From NCBI GenBank assembly GCA_028224115.1, contig JAOIVP010000005.1, positions 1-34,246 of the forward strand: DNA of 34,246 nucleotides. Reading direction: 5' to 3'. The DNA comes from Candidatus Pelagibacter sp. GTDB taxonomy: Bacteria; Pseudomonadota; Alphaproteobacteria; Pelagibacterales; Pelagibacteraceae. Position 1 is the stretch's first letter. Every line of letters begins with the position of its first letter. The position numbers were made by a program, and so were the translations under genes. The notes beneath the pieces were generated by a model. It did not search any database. It was given only the letters and a program-made list of their open reading frames with translations, and was not told where the DNA came from. Shown here piece by piece: positions 7,963 through 17,214 of the stretch.

Positions 7963-10815
7963 TTATCTCAATAAAGGTTTTAAGAATTGACCTGTATAAC
8001 TTTCAGGAACTTTACAAATTTCTTCAGGTTTTCCTTCTGCGATAATATTACCGCCTTTAACACCACCTTCAGGGCCCATATCAACGATATAATCAGCTGT
8101 TTTAATAACATCTAAATTATGTTCAATTACTACAACAGTGTTACCAAGTTTAACAAATGTGTGAAGTATTTCTAATAATTTTTTAATATCATGTTGATGA
8201 AGACCTGTTGTTGGTTCATCTAAAATATACATTGTTCGACCTGTTGATCTTTTGGATAGTTCTTTTGCAAGTTTTATTCTTTGAGCTTCACCCCCTGATA
8301 GAGTAGTTGCCTGTTGACCAATTTTTATATAACCCAAACCTACTTTTTTAAGAGTAAGTAATTTTGTTTTAATAGTTGATATATTTTCAAAATATTCACA
8401 TCCTTCATCAACAGACATATCTAAAACATCAGCTATGCTTTTTCCTTTAAATTTAATCTCTAGTGTTTCTCTATTGTATCTTGTGCCTTTGCATTCATCA
8501 CATTGTATGTAAACGTCTGGTAAAAAATGCATCTCATAAGTTATAACACCATCGCCTTCACAAGCTTCACATCTTCCGCCTTTAACATTAAAAGAAAATC
8601 TTCCAGGTTTATATCCTCTAGTTTTAGACTCAGGCAAACTAGTAAACCAATCTCGAATAGGACCAAAAGCTCCAGTATAAGTTGCTGGGTTTGATCTTGG
8701 TGTTCTTCCAATGGGAGATTGGTCTATATCTATAATCTTATCAATTAATTCAACACCCTTATAACTCTTAAAGGCTTTTGGCGCTTTTCTAGCTTTATTA
8801 TTAAGTGTTAAATTTAGAGCATGATATAGAGTTTGTAAAATTAAAGTTGATTTACCACTACCTGATACACCAGTGATACAAGTAAAACTTCCGGTTGGAA
8901 TTTTTAAATTAACATTGTTTAGATTATTTCCTGTAGCTCCATTAATTTCTACAAATCTACCATTTTTAGCTAATCTTCGAGTTTTAGGAATTTCAATTGA
9001 TTTTTTATTCGATAGATATTGACCAGTAATACTATTTTTATCTTTTTTAATTTCATCATATGTTCCTTGAGCAGATACTTGCCCACCATTAGATCCAGCT
9101 TCAGGACCCATATCTATAATATGATCAGCGTTCTCCATTGTTTCTGTATCATGCTCAACAACAATTACAGTGTTACCTAAATCTCTTAATCTTTTAAGAG
9201 CATTAATAAGTTTAACATTGTCTTTTTGATGCAAACCTATTGAGGGTTCATCAAGAACATATAAAACACCTGTTAATCCTGATCCTATTTGAGAGGCTAG
9301 TCTTATTCTTTGTGCTTCACCACCAGAAAGTGTCCCTGACTCTCTTGACAACGTAAGATAGTCTAGACCAACATTAAGTAAAAAATTTAATCTTTCATTA
9401 ATTTCTTTTAATACATGTTCAGCAATTTTAAATTGTCTGTTATCTAAATTTTTTTCTAAATCTTTAAACCATTGAGCGGCATCAAGAATAGATTTTTTTG
9501 TGATCTCACTAATATTGTGATCGTCAATTTTAACACATAAAGCTTCTTCTTTAAGCCTATCTCCATTACAGCCTTCACAAGCAGAATCTGACTGATACTC
9601 TGCTATAGCTTCTCTTTTCCATTCGCTATCAGACTCTAGAAATCTTCTTTCAAGATTATTTATTACACCTTCAAAAGTTTTTTTATGTGAATATTTTTCA
9701 TATCCATCATCATAATTGAACTTAATTTCTTCTTCATCAGATCCATATAAAATTACATCTTTAATTTTTTTTGGTAATTTTTTCCATTTATCATCAAGTG
9801 AAAAACCGTAATGTTTAGCAATAGATGCTAAAGTTTGAGCGTAATATAATGTTGTAGATTTAGCCCAAGGCTCTATAGCACCATCTGCAATACTTTTTCT
9901 ATCATCTGGAATTACTAAATTTGGATCAACATTTAATTTAATTCCAATACCTTCACATTCTTCGCAAGCACCATAAGGGCTATTAAAAGAAAAAAGTCTA
10001 GGTTCAATTTCTTCAATAGTAAAACCACTTTCAGGACAAGCAAATTTTGTTGAATAAATTAGTTTTTCAATTTTTCTAAATTTTTCTGGTAATGTTTCAT
10101 CTTCATATTCAACAAAAACTAATCCATTTGATAAATTAACAGCCGCCTCAATGCTCTCTGCCAATCTATTTCCCAACTTTGAATTTAGTACAATTCTATC
10201 AACTAGAACTGAGATATCATGTTTAAGTTTCTTATCTAAGTTTGGTGATTTTTCAATGTCGTATAAAACATTATCAATCTTAATTTTTCTAAATCCTCGT
10301 CTTTTATAACTTAAAATATCTTTCTTATATTCACCTTTACGACCCCTAACTACAGGTGCGTAAATATATATAGTAGATTTTTTTGGTAGTTTTTTTACTA
10401 AATCTACAATCTGAGTTATTGTTTGAGATGTAATTGGTTTGCCTGTAAATGGTGAGTAGGGGATACCAGCTCTTGCAAATAAAACTCTCATATAATCATA
10501 AATTTCTGTAACGGTTGCAACAGTTGATCTTGGATTCTTAGATGTATTTTTTTGTTCTATAGCGATAGCCGGACTTAAACCTTCGATGAGATCTACATTT
10601 GGCTTTTTCATTTTGTCCAAAAATTGTCTGGCATAAGCAGACAAACTTTCAACATATCTTCTTTGGCCCTCAGCATATATTGTATCAAAAGCTAATGATG
10701 ATTTTCCTGATCCCGATAGACCAGTTATTACAACAAATTGATCTTTAGGGATTTCAATATTAACATTCTTCAAATTATGTTCTTTAGCACCCTTAATAAC
10801 TATCTTTTTGATCAT
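7963..10815 (-). CDS. uvrA: Excinuclease ABC subunit A
   Basis: UvrA is the dimeric ATPase that finds bulky DNA lesions and loads UvrB in nucleotide excision repair. The 950-residue protein has two ABC modules. The first Walker A is at residues 32-40 (GLSGSGKSS) and the second is GVSGSGKST; the two signature motifs are [13 protein letters not shown] and [13 protein letters not shown]. The zinc modules CEGCNGDRL and the C-terminal CEAC...CDEC are intact. In the first zinc finger the usual second Cys is Ser263 (CPES, Cys260-Ser263), a variation I recall from other alphaproteobacteria. It is divergent from ssb across 88 bases, the classical uvrA/ssb arrangement. Confidence 0.97.
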   Translation of the reverse strand: MIKKIVIKGAKEHNLKNVNIEIPKDQFVVITGLSGSGKSSLAFDTIYAEGQRRYVESLSAYARQFLDKMKKPNVDLIEGLSPAIAIEQKNTSKNPRSTVATVTEIYDYMRVLFARAGIPYSPFTGKPITSQTITQIVDLVKKLPKKSTIYIYAPVVRGRKGEYKKDILSYKRRGFRKIKIDNVLYDIEKSPNLDKKLKHDISVLVDRIVLNSKLGNRLAESIEAAVNLSNGLVFVEYEDETLPEKFRKIEKLIYSTKFACPESGFTIEEIEPRLFSFNSPYGACEECEGIGIKLNVDPNLVIPDDRKSIADGAIEPWAKSTTLYYAQTLASIAKHYGFSLDDKWKKLPKKIKDVILYGSDEEEIKFNYDDGYEKYSHKKTFEGVINNLERRFLESDSEWKREAIAEYQSDSACEGCNGDRLKEEALCVKIDDHNISEITKKSILDAAQWFKDLEKNLDNRQFKIAEHVLKEINERLNFLLNVGLDYLTLSRESGTLSGGEAQRIRLASQIGSGLTGVLYVLDEPSIGLHQKDNVKLINALKRLRDLGNTVIVVEHDTETMENADHIIDMGPEAGSNGGQVSAQGTYDEIKKDKNSITGQYLSNKKSIEIPKTRRLAKNGRFVEINGATGNNLNNVNLKIPTGSFTCITGVSGSGKSTLILQTLYHALNLTLNNKARKAPKAFKSYKGVELIDKIIDIDQSPIGRTPRSNPATYTGAFGPIRDWFTSLPESKTRGYKPGRFSFNVKGGRCEACEGDGVITYEMHFLPDVYIQCDECKGTRYNRETLEIKFKGKSIADVLDMSVDEGCEYFENISTIKTKLLTLKKVGLGYIKIGQQATTLSGGEAQRIKLAKELSKRSTGRTMYILDEPTTGLHQHDIKKLLEILHTFVKLGNTVVVIEHNLDVIKTADYIVDMGPEGGVKGGNIIAEGKPEEICKVPESYTGQFLKPLLR

Positions 10816-10853
10816 ATTTTTTGTTGCTTTGAGTTAATAAAATTAATAATGAG

Positions 10854-10874
10854 AAGAATTATGATATAGTTCTT
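10854..10874. promoter_or_regulatory. 21-base imperfect dyad in the uvrA/ssb divergent region
   Basis: AAGAA and TTCTT flank an inner TAT...ATA with a three-base centre and one mismatch pair, giving eight matching pairs around positions 10863-10865. It lies in the 88-base A+T-rich region between the divergent uvrA and ssb starts, about 30 bases before the ssb ATG, and includes a TATGAT at 10860-10865 that could serve as a -10 box. I find no GTTC-N7-GTTC (alphaproteobacterial LexA box) and no CTGT-N8-ACAG there. It may be an operator or chance symmetry. Confidence 0.3.
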
Positions 10875-10903
10875 ATTAATTAATTTAACAAATATTAAAT
10901 ATT

Positions 10904-11356
10904 ATGGCTGGAAGTTTAAATAAAGTATTATTAATTGGTCGTTTGGGCGCAGACCCAGAGATTAAACAAATGGTTAATGGCAAAAGTGTTGCAAGACTTA
11001 GTTTAGCAACGAGTCAATCTTGGAAAGACAAAAATACAGGCGAGAAAAAAGAAAAAACTGAATGGCACCGTGTAGTTGTATTTAACGAGGGTCTTGTAAA
11101 TGTTATTCAACAATATCTTAAAAAAGGTGCTCAAATTTATGTAGAGGGTCAACTTACTACTAGAAAATGGAAAGATGAGCAATCTGGTCAAGATAAATAT
11201 TCTACCGAAATTGTCCTTCAAGGATATAACTCGACTTTAACAATGCTTGGTGGAGGTAACACAGGTGGTGGAATTCAAAATGACACAACTCAACAAAATA
11301 ATATTGAGGATTCTTCACAAGTGTCAAATGATATGGATGACGAAATTCCATTTTAG
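10904..11356 (+). CDS. ssb: Single-stranded DNA-binding protein
   Basis: SSB coats single-stranded DNA during replication, recombination and repair and recruits partners through its C-terminal tip. The 150-residue protein has the OB-fold start [18 protein letters not shown], the core EWHRVVVFN, and [19 protein letters not shown], then a Gly/Gln/Asn-rich linker and the acidic tip MDDEIPF. The length and all features are standard. It is divergent from uvrA and lies 5 bases upstream of gyrA, so the two are probably cotranscribed. Confidence 0.97.
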   Translation: MAGSLNKVLLIGRLGADPEIKQMVNGKSVARLSLATSQSWKDKNTGEKKEKTEWHRVVVFNEGLVNVIQQYLKKGAQIYVEGQLTTRKWKDEQSGQDKYSTEIVLQGYNSTLTMLGGGNTGGGIQNDTTQQNNIEDSSQVSNDMDDEIPF

Positions 11357-11361
11357 TATCT

Positions 11362-13941
11362 ATGCAAAAAACTGAAGCTCCAAAAGATAACAATATAAAA
11401 TTAATCTCAATGCATGATGAGATGAGTTCATCTTATCTATCTTATGCTATGAGCGTAATTGTCAGTCGAGCCTTACCTGATGTAAGAGATGGATTGAAAC
11501 CTGTTCACAGAAGAATTTTATACGCAATGTACAAAGGTGGATATGATTGGTCCAAACAATTTAGAAAATCTGCAAGAATAGTAGGGGATGTAATTGGTAA
11601 ATATCACCCACATGGTGATCAATCAGTATATGATGCACTAGTTAGAATGGTTCAAGATTTTTCAATGAGCTTACCTTTAGTTCAAGGGCAAGGTAACTTT
11701 GGATCTATAGATGGTGATCCAGCTGCAGCAATGAGATACACAGAAACAAGATTATCAAAAGTTTCTCAATTTTTAATCGATGATATAGAAAAAAATACCG
11801 TTTCTTTTAAAAGCAATTATGACGAAACAGAAAAAGAACCTACAGTTTTACCTGCTCAATATCCAAATCTTTTAGTTAATGGCGCAGGTGGTATCGCTGT
11901 TGGTATGGCAACAAGCATCCCTCCGCATAATTTAGGTGAAATTATTAATGGAACTTTAGCATTAATTGATAACAAGGATATTAAGATTAAAGAACTAATG
12001 AAACACGTTCCTGGACCAGATTTTCCAACAGGCGGCGTAATTATTGGTAAAGATATCATTAAACAAGGCTACAATAATGGTAGAGGATCTTTTAAAATTC
12101 GAGGTGAAGTTTCTATAGAGTCGCTTAAGAATGGTAGAGAAAGATTGGTAATCACTTCCATTCCTTACCAAGTAAACAAATCAGTATTGAACGAGAGAAT
12201 TGCTCAGTTGGTAAGAGAAAAAAAGATAGAAGGAATTAAGGATATTAGAGACGAGTCAAATAGAGAAGGTATCAGAGTAGCAATTGATCTTAGAAGTGGT
12301 GTTGAACCAGAAACAATTAAAAGACAACTTTATAAAAATACCCAAATTGAAAGTTCGTTTGGCTTTAACACATTAGCTATTGTAGAAGGCAAACCTAAAA
12401 CTTGTACATTAAAAGACTTCTTGGCAAATTTTTTGTCTTTTAGAGAAGATGTTGTAATTAAAAAAACAAAATTTGATCTTCAAAAGGCTGAAGAAAGAGC
12501 ACATATCTTAATAGGATTATCAGTATCAGTAGAAAATTTAGATAAAATTATAAAAATAATAAGATCATCAAAAACACCAGATGATGCCAAACAGTCTATA
12601 TTAAAAACTAAATGGAAAATTAATAAATCTCAAAAATTAATTTCTTTAGTGGAAGGAAAGAAAAGTAAGGGTATTTATTCATTATCAGAACCACAAGTTT
12701 TAGCTATTCTAGAACTTAGACTTCAAAAATTAACTGCTTTAGGAATTAACGAAATTGAAATTGAAATAAAAAAATTAGCTGAATTAATAACAAAATATAA
12801 AAAAATTATATCTTCAAAAAAAGAACTATTAAAAGTGATCAGCGATGAGCTTAAAAATATTAAGGAAAAGTTTGCAGTACCAAGAAGAACCAAGATTATT
12901 GATGCAGTTTTAAATTACGATATTGAAGAAACTATTCAAAAACAATCAGTAATTATTACAGTAACTTTACAAGGTTACATCAAAAGAGGTTCTTTAGATG
13001 GTGTAAAACAACAAAAAAGAGGTGGCAAAGGTAAGTCTGGTATTACTACAAGAGATCAGGATTCAGTTATTCAAACTTTATCAGTTAATACACATACTTC
13101 AGTTCTATTCTTTTCTACAGAAGGTTTAGTTTACAAAGTAAAAGCATGGAAGATTCCCGAAGGATCATCAACTTCAAAAGGGAAATCTTTATTCAATATC
13201 TTACCTTTAAAAAGCCATCAAGCAATCAGTTCAATTATGCCTATGCCAGAAAATGAAACCGATCTAAAGAATTATCAAATAATTTTTGCTACAGCACAGG
13301 GCAAAGTTAGAAAAAATAGTTTAGAAGATTTCTCATCTATTAATGCATCGGGGAAAATTGCAATGAAACTTGATAACAATGATAAGATTGTTGGTGTTAA
13401 AATTTGTCAAGACGATCAAGATGTAATCTTAAGCACTAAATTTGGTAAATGTATAAGATTTGAAGCAAAAAAATTAAGAGTATTTAAAGGAAGATCATCA
13501 AAAGGAATAAAAGGTTTGGAGCTAGCTTCAAACGATGAAATAGTGTCTTTGTCTGTTATTGATAACGATAAATCAAAAAAAAATGGTAAAAAATCTAAAG
13601 ATGAAAAATCAGAAATTACTGCTAAAGAAAAATTTGTCCTATCAATAAGTGAAAATGGATATGGAAAGAAAACATCACATACAGATTACAGAGTTACCAA
13701 TAGAGGGGGCAAAGGTATTATTGGTATTATAAATTCACCAAGAAATGGAAATATAACTTCATCTTTTCCAGTATTTGAGGGAGATGAAATACTGATATCG
13801 ACTAATAAAGGTAGAGTGATTAGAGTTGCAGTTAAAGAAATCAGAACAGCTGGTAGAAACACTCAGGGAGTGAGAGTTATTAAATTATCTGGAGAAGAAA
13901 AAGTGGTATCTGCTATTAAAATTGATGATAATCTAATTTAA
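11362..13941 (+). CDS. gyrA: DNA gyrase subunit A
   Basis: GyrA cuts and rejoins DNA in the gyrase heterotetramer that introduces negative supercoils. The 859-residue protein has the catalytic Tyr126 in [12 protein letters not shown], the [13 protein letters not shown] motif and, in the C-terminal wrapping domain, the GyrA box as QKRGGKG, which separates it from ParC. In the quinolone pocket the E. coli Ser83 position is Gln87 ([10 protein letters not shown]), while the acidic residue four positions later is kept (Asp91). A lysine-rich, low-complexity insertion sits in the C-terminal domain at about residues 735-760. The start is 5 bases after ssb; the stop overlaps coaD by one base. Confidence 0.96.
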   Translation: MQKTEAPKDNNIKLISMHDEMSSSYLSYAMSVIVSRALPDVRDGLKPVHRRILYAMYKGGYDWSKQFRKSARIVGDVIGKYHPHGDQSVYDALVRMVQDFSMSLPLVQGQGNFGSIDGDPAAAMRYTETRLSKVSQFLIDDIEKNTVSFKSNYDETEKEPTVLPAQYPNLLVNGAGGIAVGMATSIPPHNLGEIINGTLALIDNKDIKIKELMKHVPGPDFPTGGVIIGKDIIKQGYNNGRGSFKIRGEVSIESLKNGRERLVITSIPYQVNKSVLNERIAQLVREKKIEGIKDIRDESNREGIRVAIDLRSGVEPETIKRQLYKNTQIESSFGFNTLAIVEGKPKTCTLKDFLANFLSFREDVVIKKTKFDLQKAEERAHILIGLSVSVENLDKIIKIIRSSKTPDDAKQSILKTKWKINKSQKLISLVEGKKSKGIYSLSEPQVLAILELRLQKLTALGINEIEIEIKKLAELITKYKKIISSKKELLKVISDELKNIKEKFAVPRRTKIIDAVLNYDIEETIQKQSVIITVTLQGYIKRGSLDGVKQQKRGGKGKSGITTRDQDSVIQTLSVNTHTSVLFFSTEGLVYKVKAWKIPEGSSTSKGKSLFNILPLKSHQAISSIMPMPENETDLKNYQIIFATAQGKVRKNSLEDFSSINASGKIAMKLDNNDKIVGVKICQDDQDVILSTKFGKCIRFEAKKLRVFKGRSSKGIKGLELASNDEIVSLSVIDNDKSKKNGKKSKDEKSEITAKEKFVLSISENGYGKKTSHTDYRVTNRGGKGIIGIINSPRNGNITSSFPVFEGDEILISTNKGRVIRVAVKEIRTAGRNTQGVRVIKLSGEEKVVSAIKIDDNLI

Positions 13942-14435
13942 TGAACAAGGTAGCAATTTACCCAGGTACGTTTGATCCAATTACATACGGTCATATTGAT
14001 GTAATCAAAAAAGCATTAAAACTATTTGATAAGATTATTGTAGGAGTTTCTGATGTTAGTAATAAAAACTATTTGTTTAATTCTGAGGAAAGAATCAATA
14101 TTGTAAATAAAGCATTATTTAAAGATTTAAAATTAAGTAAAAAAAAAATATCTGTTGTCTCATTTAGCTCTCTTACAACCGATTTATGTAAAAAATATAA
14201 ATCTAATATAATTTTACGTGGCTTAAGAGCTGTTTCAGATTTTGAATATGAATTTCAATTAGCAGGAATGAATAGAAAACTTAACAACAATATTGAGACT
14301 ATTTTTTTAATGTCTGATGTAGAAAATCAAATAATTTCATCTAGATTTGTTAAGGAAATTGTCAAATTAAATGGTGATATAAGAAAATTTACTACCAAAA
14401 GTACAATTAAATCTTTAAAAGAAAAATATGAATAG
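13941..14435 (+). CDS. coaD: Phosphopantetheine adenylyltransferase
   Basis: CoaD transfers AMP to 4'-phosphopantetheine, the penultimate step of coenzyme A synthesis. The 164-residue protein begins KVAIYPGTFDPITYGHIDVI, which carries the nucleotidyltransferase TxGH motif. It also has LRGLRAVSDFEYEFQLAGMN, and ISSRFVKEI in place of the usual ISSTxVRE. The length is normal. gyrA-coaD-cyclophilin is a standard alphaproteobacterial order; the genes overlap by 1 base on the left and 8 bases on the right. Confidence 0.95.
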   Translation: MNKVAIYPGTFDPITYGHIDVIKKALKLFDKIIVGVSDVSNKNYLFNSEERINIVNKALFKDLKLSKKKISVVSFSSLTTDLCKKYKSNIILRGLRAVSDFEYEFQLAGMNRKLNNNIETIFLMSDVENQIISSRFVKEIVKLNGDIRKFTTKSTIKSLKEKYE

Positions 14436-14988
14436 ATTTTTAACTTTAATATTTATTTTATTTTTTTTATTTACTAAACAATCAATAGCGCAGGAGAATA
14501 TAATGATTTTAAAACTAAAAGACGGTGATGTGAAAATTGAGTTATTCGAAGATGTAGCTCCAAATCATGTTAAAAGAATTAAAGAACTAGCTGATAGTGG
14601 TCAATACGATAATGTTGTATTTCATAGAGTTATAGATGGATTTATGGCTCAAACTGGCGATGTAAAATTTGGTAAATCAGACTCTAATGATTTTGACTTA
14701 CGTAGAGCGGGTATGGGTGGTTCAGATATGCCAGATTTAAAACAAGAATTTAGTAGTGTGCCTCATGACAGAGGAACTTTATCTATGGCAAGATCCTCTG
14801 ATCCTGATAGTGCAAACAGCCAATTTTTCATATGTTTTAAACCAGCTCCATTTCTTGACAGACAATATACAGTCTTTGGAAAAGTTTTAGAAGGTATGGA
14901 ATTTGTTGATAAAATTAAAAGAGGTGATGATAGCAACAATGGTGCCGTATCTGATCCAGATAAAATTATCAGTTTTAAATCATTATAA
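14428..14988 (+). CDS. Secreted peptidyl-prolyl cis-trans isomerase (cyclophilin type)
   Basis: Cyclophilins accelerate proline isomerisation during protein folding. Residues 1 to about 21 form a signal peptide (MNRFLTLIFILFFLFTKQSIA) with probable cleavage after SIA, pointing to the periplasm. The mature domain has the core motifs FHRVIDGFMAQTGD, GTLSMARSSDPDSANSQFF and DRQYTVFGKVLEGM, so the key Arg, Phe, Met and Gln of the family's active site are present. The 186-residue length fits a PpiA-like enzyme. An internal Met just after the signal could give a cytosolic form, but the signal peptide looks real. It overlaps coaD by 8 bases; tgt follows after 9 bases, where many alphaproteobacteria have a second cyclophilin and queA. 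Confidence 0.92.
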   Translation: MNRFLTLIFILFFLFTKQSIAQENIMILKLKDGDVKIELFEDVAPNHVKRIKELADSGQYDNVVFHRVIDGFMAQTGDVKFGKSDSNDFDLRRAGMGGSDMPDLKQEFSSVPHDRGTLSMARSSDPDSANSQFFICFKPAPFLDRQYTVFGKVLEGMEFVDKIKRGDDSNNGAVSDPDKIISFKSL

Positions 14989-14997
14989 TTTCTTTAA

Positions 14998-16110
14998 ATG
15001 GCATTAAAAGATTTTGCCTTTAAAGTTCTAAGTAAAGACAAGTTTGCAAGATGTGGTTTAATCGAAACCCATAGAGGTAACATTAATACACCTGCTTTCA
15101 TGCCTGTTGGAACTCAAGCTACTGTGAAAGCTTGCACTATTGAAGATATCAAAAAAACAGGATCAGAAATAATATTATCTAACACCTATCATTTAATGAT
15201 TAGACCTGGAGTTGAAAGAGTTCAGTCTGCTGGAGGTCTTCATAATTTTATGAATTGTGATCTTCCAATTCTCACTGACTCAGGAGGATTTCAAGTAATG
15301 TCACTTTCAAAGTTAAATAAAATTGATAGAGAAAAAGGAGCTATTTTTAATTCACATGTTGATGGCAAAAAATTTTATTTAAGTCCAGAAGAAAGCATAA
15401 GAATTCAATTAGGACTTAACTCTGACATAGTTATGATTATGGATGAGTGTCCTAGTAAATCAGATGATTATGAATTGATTAAAAAATCAATGGACTTGTC
15501 TTTATATTGGGCTGAAAGATCAAAAAAATCTTTCGGTAAAAATCCTCACAAAGCCCTATTTGGAATTGTTCAAGGAGGATTATTTAAAGATTTACGAATT
15601 AAATCTCTAAATGAATTAATTAAAATTGGATTTGATGGTTATGCAATGGGTGGTTTAGCAGTAGGAGAGTCTCAAAATGAAATGTTTAGCGTATTAGATG
15701 ATATTAAAGAATATCTGCCAGATGAAAAACCTCATTATTTAATGGGTGTGGGGACACCCTCAGATATAATAGGCGCTGTTAAAAGAGGTATTGATATGTT
15801 TGATTGTGTTCTACCTACTAGATCAGGAAGAACTGGATTAGCTTTTACGTGGAATGGAAGAATAAATATTAAAAATAATAAATATCAAACCGATAATACT
15901 CCACTAGATCCTAATTGTACTAATCTAAATCTTAACAAATATTCAAAAAATTATTTAAATCATTTATTTAATACTAATGAAATTTTAGCATCTATGCTCT
16001 TAACTCTTCATAATATTAATTTCTATCAAGAATTAATGTCTGCTATTAGGAAAAATATCTCAGAAGGTACTTTTGATCAATTTCATAACAAATACATTGA
16101 TAAGTTGTAG
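14998..16110 (+). CDS. tgt: Queuine tRNA-ribosyltransferase with degraded zinc site
   Basis: Tgt exchanges guanine-34 of GUN-anticodon tRNAs for preQ1, the committed step towards queuosine in bacteria. The 370-residue protein keeps the catalytic core: Asp94 in TDSGGFQVMSL (general acid/base), GIVQGG, YAMGGLAVGE and the nucleophile Asp269 in FDCVLPTRSGR. The structural zinc site, normally CxCxxC plus a distal His, is broken: Cys307 and His338 remain, but the second and third cysteines are Asn309 and Leu312 (PNCTNLNLNKYS). The surrounding C-terminal sequence (YLNHLFNTNEILASMLLTLHN) aligns with the family without gaps, so this is substitution rather than frameshift. No queA follows; the next gene is tRNA-Lys after 84 bases. 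Confidence 0.95.
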   Translation: MALKDFAFKVLSKDKFARCGLIETHRGNINTPAFMPVGTQATVKACTIEDIKKTGSEIILSNTYHLMIRPGVERVQSAGGLHNFMNCDLPILTDSGGFQVMSLSKLNKIDREKGAIFNSHVDGKKFYLSPEESIRIQLGLNSDIVMIMDECPSKSDDYELIKKSMDLSLYWAERSKKSFGKNPHKALFGIVQGGLFKDLRIKSLNELIKIGFDGYAMGGLAVGESQNEMFSVLDDIKEYLPDEKPHYLMGVGTPSDIIGAVKRGIDMFDCVLPTRSGRTGLAFTWNGRINIKNNKYQTDNTPLDPNCTNLNLNKYSKNYLNHLFNTNEILASMLLTLHNINFYQELMSAIRKNISEGTFDQFHNKYIDKL

Positions 16111-16140
16111 AAGATATATAAATTTTAGTTCAATTTGACG

Positions 16141-16169
16141 TTTGAAAAAATAGAATAATTCTGTATATA
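16141..16169 (+). promoter_or_regulatory. Promoter of tRNA-Lys
   Basis: TTTGAAAAAAT (16141-16151), nine bases, then CTGTAT (16161-16166) continuing as ATAA. This gives -35 TTGAAA (16142-16147) and -10 TATATA (16164-16169) with a 16-base spacer; TATAAC at 16166-16171 is an alternative -10. Transcription would start roughly 18 bases before the mature tRNA end. The same block with the same spacing precedes tRNA-Pro (30989-31014). Confidence 0.5.
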
Positions 16170-16194
16170 ACAACTATTCAATTTGAATATATGG

Positions 16195-16270
<76 letters not shown>

Positions 16271-16279
16271 ATAATTCAA

Positions 16280-17107
16280 TTATGCAATTGGAGGATAATT
16301 TATAATTATTTCATTCATCCAATTATTAAGATTTTTAATCCTATTGTCGGATGATGGATGAGTACTCATAAATTCTGGTGGTTCTTTTCCTTTGTTAAGT
16401 TCTTTCATTCGCTCCCATAATTTTACTGTTTCTCGAATATCATGTCCTGATAAAGAAGAAAAAATCATACCTAAATAATCAGCTTCACTTTCTTGAGTAC
16501 GCGTAAATGGATTCATTAGACCTATTTGAGAGAGTAACCCTACGGTATTCATTCCGGTAACACGATTCACTTGTGAAAGTTTACCACCGCTAAATATATC
16601 AATTAATTGAGTGCTGGTATTTAACAATACGCTTCTACTAGCACGTTCAACAGAATGTTTTGCAACCGCATGAGCAATTTCATGACCCATTACTGCAGCT
16701 AAACCATTTGTATTTTTTGTTGCATCTAGTATTCCAGTATAAACAGCAATTTTACCTCCTGGCATACACCATGCATTTCTCATTTTTTTATTATCAATTA
16801 ATATATATTCCCATTGAAAATTTGCTGTTGGATTTTCAACCCCATTTCTATTAAAATATTCATCAATAGAATTTTCCATTTTTTTTCCAATATTTTTAAT
16901 TGAAGAAAGAGTTTCCTTATCATCACTCATTTTTTCTTTTTCTTTGATTTTCTCATAAATTTCAGCAGCTTGAGCATTTAATTTAGACTCAGGAATGATT
17001 TTTAATTGACTTCTATTTGTAATTGGTGCGCTTGTACAAGAAGGCAATATTAAACCACAACAGCTACAGCCAATATATGACAAAAATTTTCTTCTATTCA
17101 TTTTCAT
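16280..17107 (-). CDS. M48 family metalloprotease with twin-arginine-like signal (BepA/LoiP-like)
   Basis: A 275-residue zinc metallopeptidase. The catalytic motif HEIAH has zinc ligands His142 and His146 and the catalytic Glu143; the third ligand is probably Glu206 in ESEAD. These features match the periplasmic/outer-membrane M48 proteases (BepA, LoiP, Oma1-like) used in envelope quality control. The N terminus is unusual: MNRRKFLSY is a twin-arginine motif, followed by a cysteine-rich hydrophobic stretch (GCSCCGLILPSC). Cys24 after LPS could be lipidated, although Pro at -2 is atypical of a lipobox. Tat export is plausible since tatABC is at 2071-3258. It is divergent from the small frame at 17133 and DUF502, and converges on tRNA-Lys. 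Confidence 0.88.
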   Translation of the reverse strand: MKMNRRKFLSYIGCSCCGLILPSCTSAPITNRSQLKIIPESKLNAQAAEIYEKIKEKEKMSDDKETLSSIKNIGKKMENSIDEYFNRNGVENPTANFQWEYILIDNKKMRNAWCMPGGKIAVYTGILDATKNTNGLAAVMGHEIAHAVAKHSVERASRSVLLNTSTQLIDIFSGGKLSQVNRVTGMNTVGLLSQIGLMNPFTRTQESEADYLGMIFSSLSGHDIRETVKLWERMKELNKGKEPPEFMSTHPSSDNRIKNLNNWMNEIIINYPPIA

Positions 17108-17132
17108 ATAAAATTGATATTAACATTATATT

Positions 17133-17210
17133 ATGAATCTTAATAACAAAATTCTATTATTGTTATTTATTATCGCAATTTGTTTTGTAATTTACTCAAG
17201 TTTTAACTAA
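17133..17210 (+). CDS. Candidate 25-residue membrane micropeptide
   Basis: An open frame from ATG 17133 to TAA 17208-17210 encodes MNLNNKILLLLFIIAICFVI plus YSSFN. It has a short polar N terminus with one Lys, about 14-16 hydrophobic residues and a polar tail, the form of a single-span membrane peptide or an isolated signal-anchor. It ends 4 bases before the DUF502 start, the close spacing typical of cotranscribed genes in this window. No Shine-Dalgarno sequence is visible, and A+T-rich DNA often encodes hydrophobic frames by chance, so translation is unproven. Confidence 0.3.
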   Translation: MNLNNKILLLLFIIAICFVIYSSFN

Positions 17211-17214
17211 TAAT

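Noticed and set aside
11202..11393. Minus-strand frame across the ssb/gyrA junction
   Set aside because: It is antisense to the ssb C-terminal tip and gyrA start, with no recognisable protein features.
16271..16300. Small AATT-containing inverted repeat after tRNA-Lys as a terminator
   Set aside because: The stem is about 5 A-T-rich pairs without a T-run and overlaps the end of the M48 gene; too weak to call.
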